Source: Spisula solida (Eukaryota > Mollusca > Bivalvia > Venerida > Mactridae). Taken from it: a DNA stretch of 64,000 bases. Each line of letters starts with the position of its first letter. Position 1 is the first letter of the stretch. Below, one piece after another: positions 47,501 through 59,316 of this stretch. The notes under the pieces are model-generated. The model searched no databases, was not told the DNA's origin, and saw only the letters and a list, made by a program, of their open reading frames with translations. The position numbers and the translations under genes were made by a program. The stretch covers positions 1,684,001 through 1,748,000 of the forward strand of contig OX365955.1 of assembly GCA_947247005.1 (NCBI GenBank), in the 5' to 3' direction.

Positions 47501-47698
47501 TTTAGAGAAGTTTAACTCTTCACACTGCTGGTCACTTTGTTGAGCGTGTCTTGCTGTTTGCAAGGCAATCCGATTGGATGTTTTTACTTGTCCATACGAT
47601 TTTTTCTTCAGTCTTGGCATTTTGCATGTAGTAACAAGCTGTACTTCCAAAGATTTACAGTCACTTTCTGTACAATTATTTAATAGTAATATCTCCAA
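47321..47698 (-). pseudogene. Helentron first coding segment, Lys-rich N-terminus
   Basis: The frame includes 'MPRLKKKSYGQVKTSNRIAL' and 'ARHAQQSDQQCEELNF', then enters the LNFPKKSD repeats until a TAA unit. The internal Met of 'MPRLKKK' (about residue 27) is the likelier native start. It shares frame with the peptidase fragment 1.1 kb downstream, with only AAA-to-TAA units separating them, so both belonged to one protein. Confidence 0.65.
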
Positions 47699-47889
47699 GA
47701 TAATGAAATGTCAGTGTTAAGTCTGTTATTGTAAAATCTGAAAATATAAGATCAGATAAATAATATATACAGATTAAGTTTGAAATGTCATTCTTTAAAT
47801 TCAACAGATTTATCTTATATTAAATCTGCTTATTTATTTTTTACACAATTATAGGAAATAACACTTAGCGACAGCTTAAATGAAAAAAT

Positions 47890-47974
47890 CACTGACTTTT
47901 GCTTAATTTCCCTGACTAATTTCATGATTCCCTGACCTTGAAAAAATTGTTTTTCCCTGACCGTGGGAACCCTG
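47890..47974. mobile_element. truncated 'CAGGGTTCCCAC' repeat
   Basis: 'ttccctgac', 'attccctgaccttg', 'aaaaaattgtttttccctga' and 'ccgtgggaaccctg' match the right end of the fuller copy at 60310-60747. The left terminus is missing. Confidence 0.6.
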
Positions 47975-48165
47975 ACTGATGTTGAACGACCTCCATGAAA
48001 ACTTGGAAGGTCCTAGGCCAAAGCATTTTTGAGCTGAAACTATTTGAATAGTTAGAAATCTTCAAAATCAATAGGGGTCGTCTAGTGTTGCTGACCAACC
48101 ATGTAGAGTTTGAAGATCCTTGGTCAAAGCATTCTTGAGTTATTGAACACAAATGAGTGGCATTA

Positions 48166-48424
48166 TGCACCAGTCAATATTTTGCCCGTCTGGGGTGGTG
48201 GAGGATCCTACTGTCTTATTCACCAGTGGGGCAGTTTTTCATCTAGGTATTTTAATAAAAACATGAATAAAAGTATCAGTCGTCTTTCGCGGAGTCGAAA
48301 GTCCTGGATGATAGTCTACTCTCCAGGTTCCGGAGTTGATAAGGTCGTCTTATTTCCATCTGTCAGAAGACTTAACAGTCAAATTGCCCCTGTATTTTCT
48401 TCGGGCGTAATATTGACTGGTGCA
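48166..48424. mobile_element. 259-bp MITE with TTA target duplication
   Basis: The left 'tgcaccagtcaatattttgc' and right 'gtaatattgactggtgca' are inverted, continuing inward as 'ccg'/'cgg', and each terminus is flanked by TTA (48163-48165 and 48425-48427). A 3-bp TTA duplication points to PIF/Harbinger-type mobilisation. The interior has no transposase. Confidence 0.8.
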
Positions 48425-49059
48425 TTATGATACACAAATAAGAATTATATGTATACTGAAGTTCAACTTTTTTGACTTCTAATACTTTTTCATATCAGGA
48501 ACACATGTTTCAGGAATGGATTGCAAGACAAACAAATAGATGACCAAAAGGTCAACGTATAGTAATATAAGGTCATGAAATTCTTGTTGAACTTCACTGT
48601 AACTGGTTTTACTCATTATTATTGACTGCTTACACATATGGCCATTGTGGTTAGTTTGTATGCGTGAAAAGTTTGAACTTGCAGTATACAGTTTGTATAA
48701 ACACCTGGCAACAATAATAACAAACTTGATGTAATATGTTGATAACTTTATTGAAAACAAGTAGTAAAATATTGCTGACAGTATTAAAACATGAAAAATA
48801 CTTTTTTTAATTAGAGGTTTACATAATAATACAATGTATTATGACCAGCAGTTTGAAATAATGATGATAATTTTTGGAATTCAAATAGTCAAACATTACA
48901 AACATCAAATGACTTATGAGATTTATTCACCAATGAAATTTGAAATTGATACATGTAATACTGTATGCAATACAGCTTGAGTATGCAAACTTTATATATA
49001 CAAAAGGAATATCTCCATGTTGCAGTATTGAGGGTATAAACAAGATAAGTCCGAAACTA

Positions 49060-49212
49060 CAAAATTGAAAATTCACGGGGTTAAACCCTAACCAAAATCA
49101 TATTTCTGAGATACCAATTTTGAAAATCCAAGGGCCTTAACCCTAACAAAAAATCAAACTTCCAACATACCATTTTTGAAAATCCGAGGGCCTTAACCCT
49201 AACCAAATACAT
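49060..49212. repeat. about 55-bp tandem triplication containing 'taaccctaac'
   Basis: 'ttgaaaat(c)c', 'gggccttaaccctaac' or 'ggggttaaaccctaacc' repeat three times (centres near 49086, 49141 and 49196). The telomere-like hexamer occurs only once or twice per unit, so this is a local minisatellite rather than an interstitial telomere. Confidence 0.6.
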
Positions 49213-49680
49213 ACGACTTAAAGCTCAAGCTATATGCACAACTAGACTTAGTACTAACTATTTACATAGAAATTACAAGTGGTTAAACAGAACAAGCATG
49301 AAATAACTTGTTACATACTTCCACCACAGGAACTTGCACGATTGAAAAAAAAATTCTATACTGAGAGCCTGTATTAAAATATAGACAGGATTGCAATGCG
49401 ATTGTATCCAACAAACTATTCTCATACAAATTTCTCTATACCAACTTGACAGTAAAAACATACGGTCTGGGCAGTTAAAGGGGTTATTAACAATACAGAA
49501 TCCATCCTCACCTCAAGCGATGGGTACTGACAATCGTCTTATATGGGCTTTTAAAGCCAATAGTTATGGAGTTTTGAAATGACGTCAACTCCATTGAGCA
49601 AAAGTCTATACAGATTACGAATCAAGTGTCTATACAGTTTGAATGTCGTAAAACTGGTATAATGCCGTAAATTATATAGG

Positions 49681-49790
49681 TGTCTATACAGATTTAAATC
49701 GTTCTAACCTTTTGTCTATATATGTATATCAGGACATACATAATTATTCAAATCTGTATAGACAGATCTCTAGGTTGGAATGATTAAAAT
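49681..49790. repeat. small inverted repeat 'gtctatacagattt'
   Basis: 'gtctatacagatttaaatcg' (49682 on) has an inverted partner 'aaatctgtatagac' near 49750, and 'gtctatacag' also recurs directly at 49600 and 49630. Possible small foldback repeat. Confidence 0.45.
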
Positions 49791-50204
49791 CTGTTATGTA
49801 CATTAATTTTAGCAACAGATATTTAGTCAAAATAAATAATATTAATGTACAGTGGAGAAAAAATGACATTGTTTTGCACAGCGCTGTTCTTGGCATTAAT
49901 GACACATATTCTTCTAAAAGTGCACTAAACATTTATCTCAACTGTTTTTTTTAAAAAGTTGTTTTAACAAATTTTCATTTTCTTGCTATTTAATGAACCA
50001 TTTGGCGATGCTTTAAACTTATTGTGTACATTATTTGATATGTAAATTACATGTTTTAGTATGTGTATTAAGCAATAAATGGATTACAAAATATAACAGT
50101 TGAATTGTCGTACAAAAGTGACAACGTTATAAAAGAGAATATCAACATGTTGCATTACTACAGGAAACAAACATCAAAGGTCAAATCAATAAAAAAATGA
50201 CTAA

Positions 50205-50400
50205 ACAAACATATTGAACAACAATAAACTATATACATATGAATAAACTACACACTTGAACATGTATAGATAAACAAACATTATTATGAAAAACAATAAC
50301 TATATACATATGAAAGCACTACACACTTTAACATGTGTAGATAAACAAACATTATTATGAACAACAATAAACTATAAACATTTGCAAACAAATGTACACA
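50205..50400. repeat. about 85-bp direct repeat, just over 2 copies
   Basis: 'aacaataaactatatacata' ... 'actacacacttgaacatgta' ... 'tagataaacaaacattatta' is repeated with few changes at about 50218 and 50300, then begins a third time at 50363. Confidence 0.7.
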
Positions 50401-51400
50401 GAAGTACACACATGAAACAGAATGCAAGTTTCAGTGTATAACAGTATAATCTAACTGCTTATTATCTCATGCAGTTAAGGTCATTAAAAACATCATGAAA
50501 GAATTCTTTAGTATACCCCATGTGTAATTTTATCAATGATGCAATAAAACAACCAAAACTGTACAACAAAGTAGTTATTTCAGATTTTCAGAAACAAAAT
50601 TTACTTATAATCTTTGAATTCATACTGTACATACTTTTAATAACGTAATCCATTATTTGCAGTTATAGTCCCCTTTATAAATACTTTTGCCATCATAGAA
50701 AAGTGAGTTGTTCAACATTACATGATAGTTCATATGTACATTTTACACTGTACATGTATGTAGGTGGTTGCTTATGTGACTATACTTAAATTCTTTGACT
50801 AAGGCTGTTTTGTGTTTTTTATGGCGTTTAATACACGGTGGTGTTTATTTTGCATCTGCTGAAGTAATGAACTTTAAATCATTGTTAAATTTTGTGAGCA
50901 AAATTCTCAATGCTCATTTGTTCGTTACAAAAGCTGAACAGTAATTCCACATTTCCTTGACCTTGAAATTTTATTGTTTTTTTCTCTTGTTTTTGTTTTG
51001 ACCATGGAAGCCCTGTTTAAGCCATAAAGGCAATTGCTATCACTGAAGATTATGTTCACCATTAGATATAATGTTTGCCACAGCTTTGTTAACTTAAGAA
51101 ACAAGGGGCAATGACATCACAACAAATTATCCTACTCTGTGCCAATGATATGCTCAACTGGAATTGATACAGATGAAAAAGTTTTGTAGAACCCCAACCA
51201 TTGGTTACTGATAAAATACCTAAGAAAGAACGACATCATCGGCAATAACTTTTTGTTAATTACTCTCACCATTATGTTCAAACAATAAGCACAAGATTTA
51301 TTATTGATGATTAATGCAAAGTATCCTTGAAATGCAATGAAAGAAAACTGCGAAACGATGTGGAAAATTAAGTAGGGTCAAACAAAATGTAATTACTCAA
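50401..51400. other. intergenic, nothing recognised
   Basis: A+T-rich without repeats or genes; 'tttccttgaccttgaaattt' at about 50953 resembles the CAGGGTTCCCAC repeat interior. Confidence 0.4.
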
Positions 51401-51589
51401 GTGAAAATGGATGTGACCTTTATGTGCGGACAATATGTACAACTGGGCTTAGTTGATATGCTAAGATTTGATGATGGTCGACTCATGGTTTTTGAGGACA
51501 TGGATACACTTGACAAAAAAATCAAGCCTACACCAGATACCAACCAACTAACTTCAAACATGACTGAAATTTTGTACATGAATATGTAA
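51401..51589 (+). CDS. coding-like 62-aa ORF, unrecognised
   Basis: The frame reads 'MKMDVTFMCGQYVQLGLVDM' then 'LRFDDGRLMVFEDMDTLDKK' with balanced composition, and 'actcaag' just before it could be a splice acceptor. It could be a terminal exon or a transposon gene piece. No family is recognised. Confidence 0.25.
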   Translation: MKMDVTFMCGQYVQLGLVDMLRFDDGRLMVFEDMDTLDKKIKPTPDTNQLTSNMTEILYMNM

Positions 51590-51636
51590 TGAAATTATTA
51601 TGCAGCTATTCATTTGGAGAAGGTGCAAAATAAATA

Positions 51637-52583
51637 CTGTAAATCACTATTTTTTCGCAAGTTTTATTTTCGCTAATATTTGGAAGGGTTGTTGACACGC
51701 GAAGTAATGATTCTGGCGAAAAACAGTGACAATTTTTTTGTGTGTGTATTTGATATAGAGGCCAGCTGAAAATATGTTGACTTTATGGTTCGTAAAATTA
51801 TTGTGGGGACATTAAGTCGATAGCATTTGTATCCACATTCATGTTAGTGAATAGTGCTTTTGTAAATTAAAAGTAGGTCTTGTACGTCTTTAAAGCTTGA
51901 AGTATACAGACCTATCCTCGGAAAAACATGTTGTATTCGTAAAAGCTCGACAACATATTTACAGAACATGCGTCGTCAAGTGACTTATAATACTTATCGA
52001 CTTATATTCTAGCAAGTCGAATATGCATTGTGATTTTAATTTATTAATTCATTTTAGTGCAAAGATATGCATTGATGCGATGTAACATTATATTTAGGCC
52101 TCTGGATTACCATTTAAAATGCCTTTTTTATGGATCGTCTATAAATATTCATGACTGATTTTGACATCAATGCAGGCTGGCATGTAAGCTTATTATTTAA
52201 ATAATTAAGTAGCAAAGTTTATCGATGAGGCTTAATTTTGACATTCTATATTGATCAAAATAGTTGTTTGTACAAGCGCGGTACGTATATAATATATGTT
52301 ACTCGATATAACTGTTAATTGGCCGATAACACAGCGGCTGGGTAGTTTGTGATTGGGTAGTTTGTGATTTTATGATTTCCAATAAACAAACAGTAAACAG
52401 ATGTTGGTATCTATGGTTGAAGCGTATAGCTTCTGTAACACTCGCTAATTAAATATATCGGTGCTACAAATTCGCGAATTGGACATTTTCAATGACATGA
52501 AATGAACATTGTCGCGAAAAATTTTGTTTGATTTTTAGGAAAGGCGCGAAATAAAGGTTAAACGAAAATTAAGTGATTTACAG
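51637..52583. mobile_element. 947-bp TA-flanked TIR element ('ctgtaaatcact')
   Basis: The left 'ctgtaaatcactattttttc' and right 'gaaaattaagtgatttacag' are inverted and each is flanked by TA (51635-51636, 52584-52585). Sub-terminal 'cgcaag', 'gcgaaaa' and 'gcgcgaaataa' motifs also mirror each other. No transposase; non-autonomous. Confidence 0.75.
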
Positions 52584-53115
52584 TACTATATGTTACATAT
52601 TGCAGGGGTTTTCCTAGATCTTTTGAAAAATGACCCAGTCTTGAGGACCAAGAAATTTTGAACAAAAAAGCTAAAAATCAAGACCATCATTATTGTACTC
52701 GAAGTGCAATGTACAGCAGAAACTCTTGTTCAGTTGAAAACAATTAAATGAGAGATAATTTAGGTTGAAATATGTCCATGATGAGAAACGCAACATGAAA
52801 AATTCATACACTGGAAAATAGAAGGATTTTTAGGTACTTTTGAAGGTTTTAGACCCATCCCCAAAGCTCAAGTACATATTGCCAATGAAAAATATCATCC
52901 ATTTTCCCAAATTTGGCGAAATTTTCATGTTGATTTTTTGTCATAGACACATTTGAAGCTCTATCATCTCTCATTTAATTGTTTTACAAGAGTATTTCAA
53001 CACTTAAAATGTCTCTACCGACCAAAACATCACTTAAAATTACAATTATGAAAACCTTTATCTCAATTGACAACTAGGGTTTTTCCCAAATGAGCTAGGA
53101 AAAGCGCACAATCTA

Positions 53116-53580
53116 TCAATCAGACTCAACTCTTGTGGCAATATCACTGCCAAGTCTGTAATCTATTCTTAATTCATCCACGAGAAGGAAGTGGTCTTCC
53201 AACTCACTGTCTGAAAGGAAGACCAAATCCTTCAGTGTCAAATAATTATTAAGTTCATCATTGAATACAATGAATTTAACATCCATGTCATCGCAACTTT
53301 CACCACTGCAATTTATATGCACAGTTCTAGTGGTTGTTAATGCCGACTTTTTTTGTTTCGTCTGGCAATTTTCACATTTTATCAAAGTGGAATTCAACTC
53401 ACTAATTACTTTATGGCAGTTAATACATTTCGTTTGTGAGCTGACCCGTACAGCATTAACGGATCCTTTTAATTGTTCTGGGACAGGTTCTAATACACGT
53501 GCCACTTCTTCTAGGTCTTCAGTCAACTTTATTTCTGTTGCATTTGTTATATTAAGTTGCACCTGACCATTGAAAATCGT
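53116..53580 (-). CDS. zinc-ribbon/OB-fold (RPA-like) protein fragment
   Basis: The 148-residue frame has a four-Cys ribbon, 'TKCINCHKVISEL' and 'LIKCENCQTKQKK', spaced like the C-terminal zinc ribbon of replication protein A large-subunit relatives. The frame is open upstream of its first listed codon (GTG 53562) and there adds 'TTIFNGQVQLNITNATEI', reminiscent of an OB-fold strand pair. RPA-like single-strand binding proteins accompany some Helitrons, but no Helitron sequence adjoins this one. It probably lacks its N-terminal part, being an exon or an element remnant. Another Cys4 binding family cannot be excluded. Confidence 0.4.
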   Translation of the reverse strand, partial: TIFNGQVQLNITNATEIKLTEDLEEVARVLEPVPEQLKGSVNAVRVSSQTKCINCHKVISELNSTLIKCENCQTKQKKSALTTTRTVHINCSGESCDDMDVKFIVFNDELNNYLTLKDLVFLSDSELEDHFLLVDELRIDYRLGSDIATRVESD

Positions 53581-53599
53581 AGTTTTTCAACTCGTATGT

Positions 53600-54085
53600 C
53601 TTTCAAATTGTTACTTTTTCAATCATGCTTTCCCATAGTGTGAGCTGTAGACTTGTACTGTGCCTTTGACCAAATTCCTAAGACCATATTTGGTGTTGAC
53701 TTTTAGAGGGTTGTGTAGTTGAACCAGTTTCACTTTGACTGAACACTGAAATCAACAAAGCAAAGAACTAGTTATAGAATTTGACATTAATTAAATACTT
53801 TATTGACCACTATGGCACTTTAAAACAAATGGTTTAATCAGCTTATCCAGCATTTCATCCACTGACAATATTAGGTTGCATATAAATAGAGATAGATATG
53901 GTCGAGTGATGGCTCTGTGCAAGTAGCCTGTAGTTTCGAAATGAACTATCGGCACAAAAACTAATATGTGTAAACAATATCAATTATCTGTTTATAAACA
54001 GAATTCAAACACAAATTGAATATCAACCCGCAAAAACTTGAAAAATCGGCCTCAATGTTACATGCAGTCTGCAGTTTGAAATTGG
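53600..54085. other. intergenic, nothing recognised
   Basis: No repeats or frames of note. Confidence 0.4.
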
Positions 54086-54089
54086 CCGT

Positions 54090-54600
54090 TCAATAAGTCT
54101 AAGTCCAAAATTAGGTCAAAATGGTGTCAGGTGATACAGACGTGTGGAGAGTGTTTATATACAACATCCATGCAAGTATGGAAGCTTTGTAGCAAGCCAT
54201 AATAATGCCACAGGAAACGGTCAATTTGGGTTAACCAAGAATTTGGCCTTTCAGTAAGTCCAAAATTAGGTCAAGGTGAAGGTCAAAATGGTGTCAGGTG
54301 ATACAGGCGTGTGGAAAGCGTTCATATACAACATCCATGCAAGTATGGAAGCTTTGTAGCAAGCCATAACAAGACTGCGTTCAATAAACGTTTATGCCCC
54401 CTGTGGAAGCCTTGTCCATAAATGAGTCCAAAATTAGGTCAAGGTGAAGGTCAAAATGGGGTCAGGTGATACAGGTGTGTGGAGAGTGTTCATATACAAC
54501 ATCCATGCAAGTTTGGAAGCTTTGTAGCAAGCCATAATGATGCTAGAAGAAACGGTCAATTTGGGTTAACCAGGACGGACGGACAGGTGAATCACTATAT
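54090..54600. repeat. three tandem partial copies of the 24373 element
   Basis: 'gtccaaaattaggtcaa' ... 'ggtgtcaggtgatacag' ... 'caacatccatgcaagt' ... 'agcaagccataa' occurs three times, near 54100, 54250 and 54420. Only the last (54368-54600) has the left terminus 'aacaagactgcgttcaat', and it stops within the 'ggac' region before the right terminus. Confidence 0.8.
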
Positions 54601-55017
54601 CGAGGGGTTACAGCCAAAACCTTCTATCTGATAAACTTGGCCAAATTGACTTTTTTAGTTAAATGAGTTTCGCATCACCATTGTTATTTATTCTCAAAAT
54701 TATTTCAAAATATCCAACTTAATTAATTAAATATTGATAATAGTCATTTTGAGCTATCGTGTATCTACAGAACTGACTGGAGGCAAAACAAGTTTTAAAT
54801 CAATGGCCTCTTAATATTTTCGTAGATGTAACATTAACATCTGTTAGAATGAATCAAATCTGTATATCAATCTCTACCAATAACATTTGTGTGTCTTAAT
54901 ATAATATAATATTTGTCCCGCTCAACTGTTCCATATAAAACAATGACATTTTGGTTAAATGACATCAGTCTTGATTTGTCAATTTATATAAGTCAACAAC
55001 AAGGCACCGGGTGCTGG

Positions 55018-55190
55018 GGCCCGTTTCATAACATATCGTAACTAAGATGCTATATTATCGTAAGTTTGGGAGATACGATAAACTTAACACTACGATAAGA
55101 GCGTTTCATAGACGCTGTCGTAACTCAACTATCTTCGCTACGATAAATTTTATCGTAAGTTAGGGAAAAACAGCGACACCGTCTAAATAT
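55018..55190. repeat. 'gggcccgtttcataa' dispersed foldback repeat
   Basis: 'cgtttcataacatatcgtaa' is followed by alternating 'cgtaagtt', 'acgataaa', 'ttatcgta' and 'tacgataa' motifs that can pair with one another. The right end is uncertain. Confidence 0.5.
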
Positions 55191-55275
55191 TATTCACGTG
55201 ATACGAAACAGACGACAAAATGGCCGCCACAAACCAGGAAGTAACTTGTCAACTGCTGTAATAAACGTTTTGGGT

Positions 55276-55410
55276 GATGCAAGAACCGCGTAAAAATGTT
55301 GTGAGCAATAGTTTTTCAAGTGCAATATCAGCCACAGATCTTGATGAAAAAGGAAAAAGTAAGTTCGTCAAACAGTGTAAAATAGTCCCGTCCTTGAAAA
55401 ATCGATACTG
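55276..55410 (+). CDS. weak exon candidate
   Basis: From an ATG the frame reads 'MQEPRKNVVSNSFSSAISA' and 'TDLDEKGKSKFVKQC' before a stop near 55411. An excellent donor sequence (aaa|gtaagt) lies at about 55359. If spliced there, the phase agrees with the second candidate block at 57519 using the 'ccagag' acceptor. No domain is recognised, so this is speculative. Confidence 0.2.
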
Positions 55411-56224
55411 ACCGTTTTCGAAACGGAATTTTGCTATTTTTTGATTGTCCAGAGTTACTCCCCTTTTAAATTTGACACCATTTGCATAGCAAAGCAGAAA
55501 ATCGTCTAAATTTAGTTGATGTTCCTTGTAGAATCTCGCAACAGTTAGCTAATTGGCAATCAATCAACATTGGTGTTGACTTCAAGAAGTATACAATATT
55601 TATATATATATTTACACGAAGTTTAATTAACGTGCAGGACATTAGGTAGGTTTATGTTAAACCAGTTCTTAAACTTTGCCATAGTCAGATTCACCATTGT
55701 CTATAGTCCCAACCGAGACCAAACGTATCATTTCATTAGGTTAGGTCCAACAGTCTATACAAGTTGGGTCCCGTGTTTGGGACTATATTGTCAATGCTTG
55801 TGTTCTAATATTTCTATTGTATGAACAGACACTTGGACCGTTTACATGTCTGAGCGCTATGTAGCGCTTTCCACGGGAGGTAATCCTTCTATATTTAAAT
55901 GAACGGGTGGTACATGAATAAAGGCGCTTGGAAGTGCTTTGCGCAACGGACAACTGGGATCTGGACACTGCCCCCAGCTACGCACCTGTATATATTTTTT
56001 ATTATCAACATTGTATACACAGACCCATACACTAATTACACAAACGTACATTATTGAAGTATCTGGGAAAAGTAAAAAATATTCGTAAATGCCTCTTAAA
56101 TATTTAAGCTGTGTAGAGGAATTGCGTAGATTTTTTTTATTAATATCAAGTACATCCAACAAATGTTTGTGTGATTAGTGAATGTGTCTGGATATATAAT
56201 AAATAAAAAAAATATTTCCAGGCG

Positions 56225-56645
56225 CGTAGCAGTATGCCGCAGGGCGCGTATTTAGCACTTGCTAACTTGCTAAATGCAAGTAGATTTCCCAAAATGCAAG
56301 TGGATATAATCATTACTTGCTATTTTTTGCAAGTACAACTACAAATAATTTCCAGGGTCTCGGGCGCATTAAGATGCCAACAAACTTCTACTAGAAGAGG
56401 TCACATTGAATGTCTCCAACATATTTACAACTTGCTGAAATCCTGTAGTCTGATAGATGTATAACAGGTTCACAAACAATATGATTATAGCTCTAACTAT
56501 GTTACCTAGGTATAATACAGACGGATATTGTAACGTTTTTAATTGAATCGCTAAATTTGCAAGTAGATTTTCTGATTTAGCAAGTAAGAAAAAAGCTACT
56601 TGCTAAAATTTGCAAGTGACCAAAAAAGTTAAATTTGAGCCCTGT
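56225..56645. repeat. dispersed repeat with 'tagcaagtag'/'cttgctaa' motifs
   Basis: 'cacttgctaacttgctaaat' and 'gcaagtagattt' near the left are mirrored by 'gcaagtagattttctgattt', 'agctacttgctaaaatttgc' and 'aaatttgagccctgtag' at the right. It looks like an interspersed element with sub-terminal repeats. Confidence 0.5.
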
Positions 56646-57518
56646 AGGGGTTCGTGGTCCAGACCCCAAGTGTCTGTGATTGTATGCGTATATCTGTTCC
56701 TCTTGGACCTGCTGGTTGCTAGTTTAATATTCATTATATAGAAAGTCCATGAAGTAAAGTCTCTGAGTCTGACACATATAAACAAATATGTGAAACAGAG
56801 TGAAAATTGAGCTGGATGTTGGGTTCACACACCTCTAAACATTATCATCAAGCTAAAGGGACAGCCATCTACACAATTTTTTAACAGAAGAGCCTCTGTC
56901 AAGATTTCTGTATTGTGTGATGCTGGCGAGGCTATCGCAGAATGTACGGAGATGTACATCAAGAGTTATTTTGTTGATCAGTCTCAATTGCTGCTAATGT
57001 GATAGTGAGCTCAGAGGTATCATATGATACTCCTAAGATGCTTTGTGTACCTCAAATAATCATTGTACGATAGAAAGTCCCAGGTTTATGACGATGATCA
57101 TTCCATTACAATTTTCATATTTTATTTACCAGTCAATTCAAACCACAGCCACCCAACCCCGGGGAAGGGATGGTGGAACAGTCCCGTGTTTTTTCCCTTT
57201 CTGGTATCGCCACACTCATGCAACCGGCTATTGTTTCGCCCCAAAATAGCAGTGTAATATAGCCATGGCTATACCCATGAGGTATAGGTCGAGGCAATTT
57301 TGCGGGGTTTTACCATCTGTATGGCTCTGGGTGTGGGAACAGGATTTTACACGGGTTTTGAAAAAGCAAAAGTAAAAATACCCGCTATTCCCTGGGTTTG
57401 GTGGCCATGGTTTCAATTGACTGGTGCCTTAGGAGGTTGACGTCAATATACTTCAAGACCATAGACTAATTTTACTTCAATTATTGTAATTAATTCTAAA
57501 AATTGTTATTTTCCAGAG

Positions 57519-57590
57519 CCTCAGTAATTGTACCAAGTAATGTTGAACAAGAGTCCACCAGTAATGTTGATGCAATGGGGGACACACTTG
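57519..57590 (+). CDS. weak internal exon candidate
   Basis: A pyrimidine-rich acceptor ('tgttattttccagag') precedes 24 open codons including 'SVIVPSNVEQESTSNVDAMG' and 'DTL', followed by 'gtaattat' as donor. It is too short for confidence and has no recognised family. Confidence 0.2.
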
Positions 57591-57599
57591 GTAATTATA

Positions 57600-58975
57600 T
57601 ACATATTTTATCCACTATTTGAACATATATAAAAATAAAATAATATTGGTCAGTAGACAAAATTACAGTGTATTCTATGATCATCAGGCTTATTGGTAAA
57701 TAGTTTGATCATTATCAGTACACTTATAATAACTCTTATGAGTTTTCAGTATTTATAACATGATGATACCTGTTTTACAAACATCACTGGTTTCTGTGAA
57801 TTTACATTAGTAGTTATAAATTAAGTCAAAAAACAATATTTGTTCTATCAAATAACCAATAAGTCAGTATACAGTTTGTGTGCCAGTTGCATTCAGTTCA
57901 TCTCTGATATAGCATTGGAACTTGCATCACTTGTTCACCATCATAAGTCAAGTGTAATATCAGTAACTTCATTTTGTTTAGAGTTATGCCCATTTTTAAC
58001 TTTTCTTAGTTAACGTTTTATCAATATTATGACCTTTTCTCTCATTGTGTACATGTTATAGCATTGAAACTTTCAACACTTGCTTACTTTCATAAGTCAA
58101 GGGCAATAACTCTTAATATGAAAATCGTTTGTAACTTCATATTGATCCTGGTAATTTTAGCGTCCTTGAAATTGAATTCCGAAGTACATTTTGGTTCGTG
58201 ATATTGATGACATCTTCTTACATGTTCTTGTTTTAATTTTACAGATGTGTGATGACAGATGTGCCTATTCTAAATTGATTAAACACCAAATCTGAGCAGG
58301 GAAGGACTGGAGGGGATAAATACCTCATGAAAAGAACTGATTCAAGGGTTGCAAAGGCCTTGAAAAGTCCTTGAATTTAACTGAAAACCTTGAATTAAGG
58401 CAAACAGCCTCGAATATGTATACAAGTGTATAGATGTTGCCAAAATGATATATTATTGGCGTAAAAAAGGAAACAGAACCACCTTTTCCTGCCAATTAGA
58501 TGTATGTATAGGTTTAAATGTGAATAAAATGGCAGCGCCCTGGTAGGCGTCCCAGTGAGTGTTAGTTGAATGGAGAAGATGGGGAAAATGAAAAAAGTGC
58601 AATTTAACACAATTGACTGTAAAATGTTGAAGGGTAAAAGCAACTTTTAAGGACTGGCGAAAACGAAGTTATAAAGTTACCCATGTGCCACGATGTGGGA
58701 TTACAAGCATTTGTATAACTGGAAGGAACTCTCAGTATGAAGAGTAGTGCTTGAAAGCAGTTGTCACAATGACAATAATTTTCATGTTTATCCGACAGAC
58801 ATAATCATACAATTTTACCTCAGTAAATGTTCTGAAAAATGCCTTGAAAATACTTTGAAGTCTGAATTTGGGAGAATTTTGTATGAACTAATTCAGGTCT
58901 ACTTAGAGGAATCAAACTTTGTGCAAACGGTTTAACCATAAATATAAAGCTTTTATATCAAAACAAATAGAGGAT
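57600..58975. other. intergenic; dispersed 'ccttgaaaagtccttgaatt' repeat near 58340
   Basis: No gene seen. 'ccttgaaaagtccttgaatt' and related phrases at 58340-58400 and 58835-58865 are typical of an interspersed repeat. ORFs of 62-82 codons are unrecognised. Confidence 0.35.
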
Positions 58976-58989
58976 ATTTGTTGATTTTG

Positions 58990-59300
58990 GTGTAAGATCG
59001 TATTTTATTTCATCGAGTGATCACAGAAAATCAATATTTTCACGAGTGGCGTAGCCACGAGTGAAAATATATTTTTATGTGATCACGAGTGAAATAAAAT
59101 TGATCTTTCACCAAAAATCAACAAATTTTCTGTTTATTATATGCTTTAATTTCTCTTAAAAGTGTACCGTAATTTGCTTAATTGGAAAAATCACGGCGAA
59201 ATTGGAACGTCACGACGTGACAATTGTGACGTCATGATGACGTAACGTACATTTTAAAGCCCGGCGCCGTTGACGTTACGTTACTTTTTCTGAACGATAC
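58990..59300. repeat. foldback repeat 'cgagtggcgtagccacgagtg' type with CRE-like sites
   Basis: 'atattttcacgagtggcg' mirrors 'gtagccacgagtgaaaatat', centred near 59050, and 'gagtgatcac' recurs as 'gtgatcacgagtg'. About 180 bp downstream 'tgtgacgtcatgatgacgta' holds a TGACGTCA (CRE-type) site and a second half-site. Confidence 0.6.
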
Positions 59301-59316
59301 TGGAAGCAGCTTCTCA

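Larger units (their letters stand above)
32660..47698 (-). mobile_element. decayed autonomous Helentron (Helitron-superfamily) with nested insertion
   Basis: Minus-strand pieces appear in the order expected of an animal Helentron: N-terminal region with repeats, peptidase-like domain, charged repeats, Cys-rich segment, HUH Rep, PIF1-type helicase, EEP endonuclease. A perfect hairpin 'ttttatgacccc'/'ggggtcataaaa' at 32662-32686, about 420 bp after the endonuclease stop, is the best candidate for the 3' terminal hairpin. The 5' limit is taken as the first open frame; the true terminus is unknown. Several stops, a frameshift, an internal deletion and a 6.3-kb insertion make the copy inactive. 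Confidence 0.8.

Noticed and set aside
49060..49212. Interstitial telomere from 'taaccctaacc'
   Set aside because: The hexamer occurs only once or twice per ~55-bp unit and is not tandem itself.
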